Source: CAVYUC01 sp963816685
GTDB lineage: Bacteria; Bacteroidota; Bacteroidia; Bacteroidales; Prolixibacteraceae
Reading direction: 5' to 3'
Assembly (NCBI GenBank): GCA_963816685.1
Contig: CAWFMB010000004.1
Location: forward strand, 124,001-188,000
DNA length: 64,000 nucleotides
In this document: one piece after another, positions 1 to 8,435 of the stretch
Position numbering within the stretch: the stretch's first letter is position 1
Layout of the letters: each line of letters starts with the position of its first letter
The notes under the pieces: model-generated
What the model was told of the DNA's origin: nothing
The model's input: only the letters and a program-made list of their open reading frames with translations
Database searches by the model: none
Translations under genes and position numbers: made by a program

Positions 1-1
1 T

Positions 2-301
2 GATATTTTATTTGATGTTTCACAAAATAAACCAGTGTTTGATGAAAGTGAGGATTATCAGTCCTTACTGGATAAGCTGAATGAACTGATAAATCAAATG
101 CCGGAGAAAAGAAAACAGGTGTTTGTTAAAAAGAAGCTGGAAGAAAAGTCAATAAAGGAAATTGCACTTGAACTGGATGTTACTCCCAAAACAGTGGAAT
201 ACCACATTACCGAAGCCATGAAATTTTTAAAAAAGGAATTTGGTAAACTGCAGATAAAAGGCATGATTTTTTTCTGTTTGTTTGTAAAGGAAGGCCTTTA
301 A
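2..301 (+). CDS. ECF RNA polymerase sigma factor, C-terminal part (5' end cut by window edge)
   Basis: Only the last ~99 codons are present; the frame is open to base 2, so the start lies outside the window. The product is an extracytoplasmic-function sigma-70 factor that would direct RNA polymerase to the SusCD locus downstream. The visible part covers sigma region 4: a helix-turn-helix around EKSIKEIALELDVTPKTVEY, with the preceding segment NQMPEKRKQVF typical of the Bacteroidota family-1 sigma factors. It is followed by a fecR anti-sigma gene in the same direction, the usual order in TonB-dependent signalling loci. Family assignment is firm. The target promoters are inferred from position only. 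Confidence 0.85.
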   Translation, partial: DILFDVSQNKPVFDESEDYQSLLDKLNELINQMPEKRKQVFVKKKLEEKSIKEIALELDVTPKTVEYHITEAMKFLKKEFGKLQIKGMIFFCLFVKEGL

Positions 302-320
302 TAAAAAGTTACTTTAAAGT

Positions 321-580
321 GCGTCCCCCTTTGAATGCAATCGTGATTTGAAAAACAAATTTTATTATTCAAAGGGGGAACTAAAGGGGGATTGTAATGC
401 GCCATTACAATTCACTTCAAAGCTGGCCTGTTTCCTTGCCATCTGCGATAAGAAATTCCAAACGACATTATGGATTTTGAAAAATAAAAAAGATTGCAAT
501 CCAAATCCCCCTAAAATCCCCCTTTGATCGCGTGATGGCATTCCAAAATATTTTATTGGTGTCAAAGGGGGACGAGAAAA
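321..580. repeat. Nested inverted-repeat element with CCCCCTTTGA arms
   Basis: This gap between the sigma gene and fecR holds two hairpins with the same arm core. The first has TCCCCCTTTGAAT at 324-336 and its exact complement at 367-379. The second has TCCCCCTTTGA at 517-527 and its complement at 562-572. A further pair, a CTAAAGGGGGATTGTAAT-like stretch at 381-398 and its imperfect complement at 493-516, makes the whole block roughly palindromic. No credible gene overlaps it. It looks like a dispersed intergenic repeat of the miniature palindromic kind; mobility is not shown. Confidence 0.6.
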
Positions 581-676
581 AAGTTCATTTCTCAACTGGG
601 GATATTGCATTAACCGGGATATAACTTAAAAGAAAGGAAAAAATGTTTTTCATAGAATAGTTTAGTTAGGTTAGTA

Positions 677-707
677 AAAGAAGGAGAATTCATTTTTCTC
701 CTTCTTT
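677..707 (+). terminator. Hairpin between sigma factor and fecR
   Basis: A perfect 12-bp stem (AAAGAAGGAGAA, loop TTCATTT, TTCTCCTTCTTT) ends 12 bases before the fecR start codon. The stem ends in a T-rich arm, so it could be an intrinsic terminator or an attenuator separating sigma factor from anti-sigma factor expression. It also contains a GGAGAA sequence that could be masked as a ribosome binding site. Confidence 0.45.
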
Positions 708-719
708 AAAAAGAGAATA

Positions 720-1763
720 ATGAAAGAAAAAATACATATCAAAAAACTTATTGATTTTTCAAACGGGAATTATTCCTGGAATGATTACCTGCTGGTAAAA
801 GAGTGGTTTAATAACCGGAGAGAAAATAAACAAATAAAAGAAAAATTGTTTTCACAGTGGGAAGAGTTAAACAACCAGTATAAAAATGACGATTCATTAA
901 ATCACATTTTTGAAAAAATTCAATACAACATTTTACTGGAAGAGAATAAGGAGACGAAGAAAATAAATATGTGGCGCATTTACCAGCGGGTTGCTGCCAT
1001 TCTCTTAATCCCTGTACTTGCATTTTCATTATGGTATTATTTCTCGGCAAAAAATAGTGTTAATGTTCCTGCACAGGAACTGGCTCAAAGCTGGATTGAA
1101 ATTAATGCACCGGACGGCGCCAGGGTGGAATTTTTCCTGCCCGACAGTTCAAAGGGATGGTTAAACAGCGGCTCGAAATTGAAATACCAGGCAGTCTTTA
1201 AAGGAGAAAGAAAAGTAGAACTTACCGGGGAGGCCTGGTTTAATGTTAAACATCTCGATAATTCAAGGTTTATGGTAAGTGTTCCGGATATGGATGTGAA
1301 AGTATTGGGGACTCGGTTCAACATTTCTGCTTATCCCGGCGATGAATTTACCGATGTCACTTTGGAAAAAGGAAAAGTTGAGATAAATGGTAAAGCAGCA
1401 GCATTTAACCAGACGATATCGCCAAATGAAAAAATTACATTCAACCGTGAAACAAGAAAATTAAATCTGGCTGAAGTGGATGCAAGCCGTTTTTCTGCCT
1501 GGAAAGACGGCTACCTGATTATCGACAACGAACCACTTGGGCAGGTTATCAGTCGCCTTGAGCGATGGTACAATGTAGAGATTACCATTCAGGATGAAGT
1601 GCTGAAGGAATACCGATTTAAGGCCACCTTCAAAGATGAACCCCTGGAAGAGGTGTTGCGGTTAATGGCCAAAACCACTCCTATCGTTTATAAAATTGAG
1701 AACCGAACCAGCGATATCAATGGGGTAATAAAACAGAAAAAAGTAACCATGAAACTAAAATAA
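720..1763 (+). CDS. FecR family anti-sigma factor (DUF4974)
   Basis: This inner-membrane regulator holds the cognate ECF sigma factor and relays a signal from the TonB-dependent receptor. It has 347 residues. A cytoplasmic N-terminal part (about 1-88) is followed by one membrane segment (about 90-108), a periplasmic FecR domain (about 125-225; motifs PDGARVEF, GEAWFNV, VLGTRFNI) and a C-terminal DUF4974 domain (about 265-335). Length and order match the Bacteroidota family. It lies between the sigma gene and susC in the same direction. The strong hairpin just upstream may uncouple it from the sigma gene. Confidence 0.93.
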   Translation: MKEKIHIKKLIDFSNGNYSWNDYLLVKEWFNNRRENKQIKEKLFSQWEELNNQYKNDDSLNHIFEKIQYNILLEENKETKKINMWRIYQRVAAILLIPVLAFSLWYYFSAKNSVNVPAQELAQSWIEINAPDGARVEFFLPDSSKGWLNSGSKLKYQAVFKGERKVELTGEAWFNVKHLDNSRFMVSVPDMDVKVLGTRFNISAYPGDEFTDVTLEKGKVEINGKAAAFNQTISPNEKITFNRETRKLNLAEVDASRFSAWKDGYLIIDNEPLGQVISRLERWYNVEITIQDEVLKEYRFKATFKDEPLEEVLRLMAKTTPIVYKIENRTSDINGVIKQKKVTMKLK

Positions 1764-1858
1764 TAAAATGCAAAACAGGAAAGTGGTACCAACACTTTCC
1801 TGCACGATTGCAGAGCGAGATCAATAAAACTATTTATTCACTCTAACAAGGTAAATTT

Positions 1859-4800
1859 ATGAAAAAAATTCGAGAACAAAAGACCCCGGTAAACATTCCC
1901 GGAAGGGATAGCCGGGTCTTCAAAAAACTTGTACTTATGACTAAAATTACGGTTTTCTGCTTTTTCCTCAGCATTGTTCAGGTAATGGCGGTTGATACGT
2001 ATGCGCAAATGACACGCATTTCCATTAAGGCGGATCAGGAACGCCTCGAAAATGTATTGGGCAAGATTGAATCTGAATCTGAATTTTTCTTTTTGTACAA
2101 CAAAGATTTAGTCGACGTTGAACAGAAAGTAAGTGTTGATGCACAGAATGAAACCATTAAGGCAATTTTGGATCAGGTATTTGAAGGAAAAGATATTGCC
2201 TATACCGTTTTCAACCGGCAGATCGTTCTTTCAAATATCGATATGATCAATGAAATGGTAGCGCAACAAAAATCAGTCTCAGGCACTGTTACTGACCAAT
2301 CCGGGCAACCATTGCCGGGTGTAACTGTGGTGGTAAAAGGAACCACTCAAGGTACTGTTACCAATGCCGATGGGAATTATTCCTTAATCAATATTCCGGG
2401 AAATGCTACATTGGTGTTTTCATTTGTAGGGATGCTTACACAGGAGGTAGTAGTTGGCGATCAAACGAATATTAATATTGAAATGGCTGTTGATGCGATT
2501 GGGATAGAAGAGGTTGTGGCTATTGGTTACGGAACACAGAAAAAAGTGAATTTAACAGGTTCTGTAGGTTTTGTTGATGCTGAACAAATTGTTTCCAAAT
2601 CTGTTGGTCAGGCATCCATGGCACTTCAAGGTTTAATTCCGGGTGTTACAGTAATACAAAACTCAGGCAAGCCAGGAGCTGACGGGGGAACAATTCGAAT
2701 TCGGGGAGTAGGAACAATTGGAGATTCAAATCCATTGATTCTGGTTGATGGCGTTCCTGGAAGCATGAATGACTTGGATGTGAGTGAAATTGATAATATT
2801 TCGGTATTGAAAGATGCAGCTTCTGCATCAATTTATGGATCACGTGCTGCAAACGGCGTAATTCTTATAACTACTAAACGAGCCAAGGACAATCAATTTC
2901 AAATTAATTACAGGGCTTCAGCAGGTTGGCAGGAACCAACTGGTTTGATGCAAAAAGTAAATGGATATGACCATATGGTAATGATTAATGAAGCATATAA
3001 TAATGTGGGAAGAACTCCACCCTTTAGTCAGGAATATGTCGATGCTTACAAGACTAACGCTCCATCGGATGAATATCCTGAAACGAACTGGCATAACGTA
3101 ATGCTTAAGGATCGGGCTTTTCAGCAAAATCATTATATCGGAGTAAACGGTGGTGGCGAAAAAATTAAGATACTTGGGTCGGTTTCATATTGGGACCAAG
3201 ATGGTATTTTAGAATCGAATTATGAAAGACTTAACATACGATTAAATTCAGATATTCAAATAAGAAAAAACTTAAGTATAGGGTTTGATATTTTAGTGAA
3301 AAATGAAGGAAACTCTGAGCCTCCACAGCAGTGGTATTGGTTGGCAAGATATCCGCAAAACCTTGCTGGGAAAAACGAAAATGGATCATGGGGGATTGGT
3401 TGGGACGGATCGAACGGTTGGGCTACACAAGAAGATGGTGGCCATGCAGAATCAATAACTAATGAGACTTTAGTAAATATGAAAGCAGACTGGGAGGTTA
3501 CAAAAGGGTTAAATTTTCGATTACAAATTGCCCCTAATAAATCAATCAATCATTACAAAAGTTTTAGGAAACATGTTGATCTGTACTATCCTGATGGAAC
3601 AATCGTAAATCCATCAGAATTTAAAGCTACTTTGACAGAAAAATTTACCAAACCGGTTACCAATAACTATAAATTTCTGATAGATTACAACAAAAATATT
3701 CAAGATCACACCATAAGTGCTTTACTTGGTTGGGAAGCAATTGATTATAAAACTGAATGGATTCAAGGGTACCGGGAACAATTCCCCTTAGAAAATTATG
3801 AAGTTTTAAATGTGGGCTCACAGCTTAATCAGGAGGCTACCGGATCAGCAGCAGAATGGTCATTAATGTCATATTTTGGACGTATTAATTACAACTTCAA
3901 AGAAAAGTATTTGCTAGAAGCCAATGTGCGGGTTGATGGATCATCGCGTTTTGCAAAAAACTATAGATATGGTGTCTTCCCTTCATTTTCTGCAGGATGG
4001 CGAATTTCTGAAGAGCCTTTTTTAGAAGACGCCAATTGGCTACCTTATATGAAACTGAGGGCTTCCTGGGGTAATTTAGGTAACCAGAATATTGGTAACT
4101 ATCCATACACATCTTCAGTTACATTTGGTCAGAATTACATTTTTGGTGATGCGCCTTTTATTGGGGCTGCTCTGGTTGATGGTGCAAACCCGGAAATTTC
4201 ATGGGAGAAGACAGAGATTGTAAACTTTGGACTAGATGCTAATATTGGAAACTTTAATCTTACTGCAGATTATTATATTAAAAACACTTCAGATATTCTT
4301 TTGGAATTGCCAATTCCACTAATCGCTGGTTTATCAGCGCCCTATCAAAATGCAGGAAAGGTAAGGAACAGAGGCTGGGATCTTCGGCTGGAATATTCGA
4401 ATCAGATTAAGAAGTTGAACTATCGAATTGGTGCAACATTAGCTGATGTTAAAAATGAGGTAGTTGATCTAGTGGGTACAGGACCTTATATATATACCCG
4501 CAATGTCCATATGGAGGGGTATCCCATATATTCACTTTTTGGTCTTGAGGCAGAAGGATTATTTTTGGATGAGAATGATGTCTTGAATCATGCTTCTCAA
4601 TTTGGAGCTGTTCAACCCGGTGATATTAAGTATAAAGATCAAAGTGTGGATGTCGATGGGGATGGAATTCCGGATGAGCCAGACGGAGTAGTCAATGCTT
4701 CAGACCGTGTTGTTCTTGGAAGCACAATTCCAAGGTACAATTACAGCTTTGATTTTTCTTTCAATTATGAAGGCTTTGACCTTGAATTATTTTTCCAGGG

Positions 4801-5200
4801 AGTTGGGAAAGTAGATGGTTATCTGGATAATTTTGCCACAATGGCATTTTATCTGGGCGGATCCGCTATGGAATGGCAAAAAGACCATTGGACGGTTGAT
4901 AATCCTAATGCCCCTTATCCAAGGTTAACCTTTAACTATCCAAATAATGAGCAGGTCTCGTCTTATTGGATGCGAAGTGCTGCATACCTGCGATTGAAAA
5001 ACCTTCAGTTCGGATATACCTTGCCTGCACGATGGATGGAGAGAATATCAGTGAAGAAGTTAAGAGTCTTTTTCAGCGGTCAGAATTTATTTACACTTGA
5101 TGATTTTTATCAGGGTTATGATCCGGAAGCTCCTGTTGGACAAGGAGATTATTATCCCATGGTAAAAGTATTCTCATTTGGTATTGAAACTAATTTTTAA
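1859..5200 (+). CDS. SusC/RagA-type TonB-linked outer membrane transporter with STN domain
   Basis: This outer-membrane importer of oligosaccharides is powered by TonB-ExbBD and works with the SusD lipoprotein that follows. It has 1113 residues. There is a hydrophobic export segment at about 22-45, then a secretin/TonB N-terminal (STN) domain at about 52-120, a carboxypeptidase-regulatory-like beta domain at about 137-215 (SGTVTDQSGQPLPGV), a plug starting at the GYGTQKK motif (about 233), and a long beta-barrel ending in an aromatic residue (IETNF). The STN domain is the part that talks to a FecR protein, which fits the sigma/FecR pair just upstream. The substrate cannot be read from sequence. 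Confidence 0.96.
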   Translation: MKKIREQKTPVNIPGRDSRVFKKLVLMTKITVFCFFLSIVQVMAVDTYAQMTRISIKADQERLENVLGKIESESEFFFLYNKDLVDVEQKVSVDAQNETIKAILDQVFEGKDIAYTVFNRQIVLSNIDMINEMVAQQKSVSGTVTDQSGQPLPGVTVVVKGTTQGTVTNADGNYSLINIPGNATLVFSFVGMLTQEVVVGDQTNINIEMAVDAIGIEEVVAIGYGTQKKVNLTGSVGFVDAEQIVSKSVGQASMALQGLIPGVTVIQNSGKPGADGGTIRIRGVGTIGDSNPLILVDGVPGSMNDLDVSEIDNISVLKDAASASIYGSRAANGVILITTKRAKDNQFQINYRASAGWQEPTGLMQKVNGYDHMVMINEAYNNVGRTPPFSQEYVDAYKTNAPSDEYPETNWHNVMLKDRAFQQNHYIGVNGGGEKIKILGSVSYWDQDGILESNYERLNIRLNSDIQIRKNLSIGFDILVKNEGNSEPPQQWYWLARYPQNLAGKNENGSWGIGWDGSNGWATQEDGGHAESITNETLVNMKADWEVTKGLNFRLQIAPNKSINHYKSFRKHVDLYYPDGTIVNPSEFKATLTEKFTKPVTNNYKFLIDYNKNIQDHTISALLGWEAIDYKTEWIQGYREQFPLENYEVLNVGSQLNQEATGSAAEWSLMSYFGRINYNFKEKYLLEANVRVDGSSRFAKNYRYGVFPSFSAGWRISEEPFLEDANWLPYMKLRASWGNLGNQNIGNYPYTSSVTFGQNYIFGDAPFIGAALVDGANPEISWEKTEIVNFGLDANIGNFNLTADYYIKNTSDILLELPIPLIAGLSAPYQNAGKVRNRGWDLRLEYSNQIKKLNYRIGATLADVKNEVVDLVGTGPYIYTRNVHMEGYPIYSLFGLEAEGLFLDENDVLNHASQFGAVQPGDIKYKDQSVDVDGDGIPDEPDGVVNASDRVVLGSTIPRYNYSFDFSFNYEGFDLELFFQGVGKVDGYLDNFATMAFYLGGSAMEWQKDHWTVDNPNAPYPRLTFNYPNNEQVSSYWMRSAAYLRLKNLQFGYTLPARWMERISVKKLRVFFSGQNLFTLDDFYQGYDPEAPVGQGDYYPMVKVFSFGIETNF

Positions 5201-5212
5201 AACTAGCAAGTT

Positions 5213-6892
5213 ATGAAAAACGATATACTGTTTTATATTATAGTATTATTAATTACAGTCAATTTGACTGGATGTGAGGATTACCTGGAAAAATATCCTC
5301 TCGATGAACCAACTGATGTTACTTTCTGGAGCACGGAAGCTGAGTTAAAAATGGCCGTTACTTCAATATATAATAGTTTATACTGGACTGATAGGGGGTA
5401 TACCACTCATGTTCCTTTTCAAATGCTTTTAAGTACAGTTACTGATGAAAGCTGGGATCGGAATTTAAGCTCCTGGCAATTGCTGGGAGATGGATTGATT
5501 ACTTCTGCAGATGAACCTCTTATTTATGGAAAATGGGAAAATGCATACGAAACAATTGGGAAATGTAACCGTTATCTGGCCAATATGGAACGGGCAAAAG
5601 AAAAAACTAAACCAGAAGTTTATACCAGGTTGGCTGCCGAAACTCGATTTTTCAGGGCATATCAGTATCATTTGTTGACCAATTTTTATGGTGATGTTCC
5701 TTTTGTTAAAGAACCGGTCAGCATATTTGATGCTGAATTGCCCAGGGTGGATAAAGCTACAATTTATGATTTCATCTTAGCAGAACTTGATGATGTTGCT
5801 GGTATTTTACCTGTAGTTTATTCCGACAATGAAAAAGGAAGAATAACAAAAGGAGCTGCGTTGGCTCTTAAAGCCCGTGTGGCACTATATAATAGTGATT
5901 GGTCTGTCGCAGCAAACGCGGCAAAGGCTGTTATGGATTTAAATGTATATGGGTTATATCCCGACTATGAAAAATTATTTGGTTATGCAGGCGAGAATAG
6001 CATCGAAGATATTATGTCTATTCAATTCAATAGGGAATATGGTTTAACTCACCAAACCCCAGTCCACACAAGAGGAAGATTAACCGGAGGATTTGCAACC
6101 AAAATTCCAACCCAGGCAACTATTGATTCATATGAGTGTATTGATGGATTATCTATCGATAAATCACCCTTATACGATGCAAGTAATCCATTTGTTAATA
6201 GGGATCCACGCTTGCAGGCTACTTGTGTGGTTCCAGGATCGATTTTTCTTGGATATCAATTTGAAACCCATCCTGATAGTTTAAATGTTTGGGATTATAA
6301 CACTGATCCTCCAAGAAGAGTAAGCAATTCTAATGTCACAAATGCTTACGCAACTTTTTCAGGTTATCAATATCGCAAATATGTGGAAGCTGATGACCGG
6401 GAATATCGACAATTTAGTGAGTTAAATATCATGTATATTAGATATGCTGAGGTACTTCTTACGTATGCAGAAGCAAAAATAGAGATGAATCAGATTGATG
6501 CAAGCGTTTATGATGCGATTAATTTGGTAAGAGAACGTGTGGGAATGCCAGATATCGAAACTGGTAAGACACAAGATGAGATGAGAAAAATTGTCAGACA
6601 GGAGAGAAAGGTTGAATTTGTATATGAAGGCTTGCGTTTTTTTGATATCCGCCGTTGGAAAATTGCTGAAGATGTTATGCCCGGGCCATTATACGGGCGG
6701 CCTCTGCGTGATTACTTCCCTGAATACATTCCTGTTTTTGATGAAAATGGAACACCCCATTATGATGCTTATGCTGATAAGCTTCGCAAGTTTGATACAA
6801 GGTATTTCGATCCTTCCAAGGATTATTTGTGGCCAATTCCGCAGAAAGAAAGGGATATCAATTCTCAATTGGGTCAAAATACAGGATATTAA
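5213..6892 (+). CDS. RagB/SusD family nutrient-binding outer membrane lipoprotein
   Basis: This surface lipoprotein caps the SusC barrel and binds the incoming glycan. It has 559 residues. The signal peptide ends in the lipobox LTGC, with Cys21 as the lipidation site, followed by the typical DYLEKYP. Tetratricopeptide-like helices are suggested by segments such as AETRFFRAYQY and KGAALALKARVALYNSDW. The C-terminal SusD signature includes RQERKVEFVYEGLRFFDIRRW and ends with YLWPIPQKE. It starts 12 bases after susC stops, so the two are co-transcribed, and a strong hairpin follows it. Confidence 0.96.
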   Translation: MKNDILFYIIVLLITVNLTGCEDYLEKYPLDEPTDVTFWSTEAELKMAVTSIYNSLYWTDRGYTTHVPFQMLLSTVTDESWDRNLSSWQLLGDGLITSADEPLIYGKWENAYETIGKCNRYLANMERAKEKTKPEVYTRLAAETRFFRAYQYHLLTNFYGDVPFVKEPVSIFDAELPRVDKATIYDFILAELDDVAGILPVVYSDNEKGRITKGAALALKARVALYNSDWSVAANAAKAVMDLNVYGLYPDYEKLFGYAGENSIEDIMSIQFNREYGLTHQTPVHTRGRLTGGFATKIPTQATIDSYECIDGLSIDKSPLYDASNPFVNRDPRLQATCVVPGSIFLGYQFETHPDSLNVWDYNTDPPRRVSNSNVTNAYATFSGYQYRKYVEADDREYRQFSELNIMYIRYAEVLLTYAEAKIEMNQIDASVYDAINLVRERVGMPDIETGKTQDEMRKIVRQERKVEFVYEGLRFFDIRRWKIAEDVMPGPLYGRPLRDYFPEYIPVFDENGTPHYDAYADKLRKFDTRYFDPSKDYLWPIPQKERDINSQLGQNTGY

Positions 6893-6902
6893 TCCTTACT
6901 TC

Positions 6903-6937
6903 AATTTCACCCGGATTTAATTGATCCGGGTGAAATT
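6903..6937 (+). terminator. Stem-loop after susD
   Basis: A perfect 14-bp stem (AATTTCACCCGGAT / ATCCGGGTGAAATT) with loop TTAATTG begins 10 bases after the susD stop. It lacks a long T run, so it may act as a partial terminator or an mRNA 3'-end stabiliser, allowing SusCD to be made in excess over the genes that follow. Confidence 0.6.
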
Positions 6938-7023
6938 TATTATGAGTCATTAATTTGCTAAGTTTTTTCTTATTAATCGAAGCAATTTGTTTATAGATCT
7001 TTGTTTTAACTTGAAAAACAACA

Positions 7024-8421
7024 ATGAATTTAAATATTTTCAAAATGGAAAGTTTTAAGAATTTCATCATAAGTATGCAATTCCTCCGTATGATTATTTT
7101 TCTGTTAGTTCTGCTGTTTTTTTCTTTTGTATTCTCTGCAGAAAATGCTTTTTCACAGACGGTTATTGCTCCAGTAGATAAAATTGGCCATTCTGAATAT
7201 GCAAGCATGAAGCCTTTGGTGCCTATTAAAAAAATTAGTACAGGAGGAGTGATTCACCGATTTCATGATACTTCACCATTGAGCCCTTCGGGAAAATATA
7301 TGGCTTTGTTTCGTGTTCCTTTTGAAGATCATTATCCTGAAGCTGGTGATGCAGGAGAAGTCATTCTGGTTGATATGAAATCGGGTGAAGAAAAATTTAT
7401 TTCAAAATCTTTTGGATGGGAAATGCAAGTCGGTGCAAATGTTCAGTGGGGTGCAAATGATCAGGAATTGTTCTTTAACAATGTTGACACTGCTACATGG
7501 GAGGCTTTTACGGTTTTGTACAATCCATCTTCAGGTCGATCAAAGCGGATAGGTGGACCTGCTTTTATGGTTTCGCTGGATGGTAAAAAATTAGTGAGCC
7601 ATAACTTGATAAACTCGGTACATGCACAATCGGGATATGGAGTAATTATTCCTGATAGTTTAACCGCTTACAATATAGGACCGGTTGATACGGATGGAAT
7701 TTTTGTAAGCGAAACCGAAACAGGAAAAACAACGATGATCACCTCAATTAAAGACATCTATGAAAAGACTGTTCCCAGTATAAAGGTTCCAAATCCGAAT
7801 GACTACTACTATTATTGTTTTAAAGCGATGTGGAATCCACAGGGATCCCGCATTATGACTACAGTTATGATGAAACCTTTGTCAGGCGGTAAACGAAGGC
7901 TTGCCCTAATTACGATGTTGCCGGATGGATCAGATATTAGAACAGCTATCACATTGGACCAATATTCAAAGGGTGGCCATCATATGGCGTGGTTACCTGA
8001 TGGCGATCATATTTCAATGAACCTGAATGTTGATGGCAAGCCTGGTATAGAGCTGATAACAGTAAAATATGATGGGACCGAGCTAAAAGAGGTGTATCCG
8101 GTCGGTTCAGGTCATCCTTCCTTTCATCCCGGAGGCCTTCCTTTTGTGATAACAGATTCGTATTGGCAAGAGCCTGTAACTAAACAGGATGGTTTTGTCC
8201 CTATTCGTTTAATCAATGTAGAGACTGGAACAGAGGATGTCATTGCAATGGTTTATGTCCCAATTAAGGATGACAGTTCTTTCAGAGTCGATGCACATCC
8301 AACATGGGATCGTTCAGGTAGATATATCATTTTTAATGCTTTTGAAGACAACACTCGTTGTGTTTTTATGGCAGATTTAAAGAGCATTGTGGATACGTTT
8401 AACCAAAATAACCATCATTAA
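7024..8421 (+). CDS. Secreted TolB-like beta-propeller protein, possibly oligogalacturonate lyase-like
   Basis: This 465-residue protein has an export signal (hydrophobic about 22-45, cut near AFSQ) and repeated beta-propeller blades of the TolB/WD40-like sort (SPSGKYMALFRV, VQWGANDQELFFNN, MWNPQGSRIMTT, AWLPDGDHISMNL, HPTWDRSGRYIIFNAF). The His-containing blade ends GGHHMAW, GSGHPSFHPGG and DAHPTW recall the metal-binding histidines of oligogalacturonate lyases (PL22), but I cannot align them and the resemblance is only suggestive. A Met near residue 18 or 22 may be the true start, because the present N terminus is long before the signal. It opens a run of four closely spaced genes after the SusCD terminator. 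Confidence 0.7.
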   Translation: MNLNIFKMESFKNFIISMQFLRMIIFLLVLLFFSFVFSAENAFSQTVIAPVDKIGHSEYASMKPLVPIKKISTGGVIHRFHDTSPLSPSGKYMALFRVPFEDHYPEAGDAGEVILVDMKSGEEKFISKSFGWEMQVGANVQWGANDQELFFNNVDTATWEAFTVLYNPSSGRSKRIGGPAFMVSLDGKKLVSHNLINSVHAQSGYGVIIPDSLTAYNIGPVDTDGIFVSETETGKTTMITSIKDIYEKTVPSIKVPNPNDYYYYCFKAMWNPQGSRIMTTVMMKPLSGGKRRLALITMLPDGSDIRTAITLDQYSKGGHHMAWLPDGDHISMNLNVDGKPGIELITVKYDGTELKEVYPVGSGHPSFHPGGLPFVITDSYWQEPVTKQDGFVPIRLINVETGTEDVIAMVYVPIKDDSSFRVDAHPTWDRSGRYIIFNAFEDNTRCVFMADLKSIVDTFNQNNHH

Positions 8422-8435
8422 TTCGACCAGCGATC

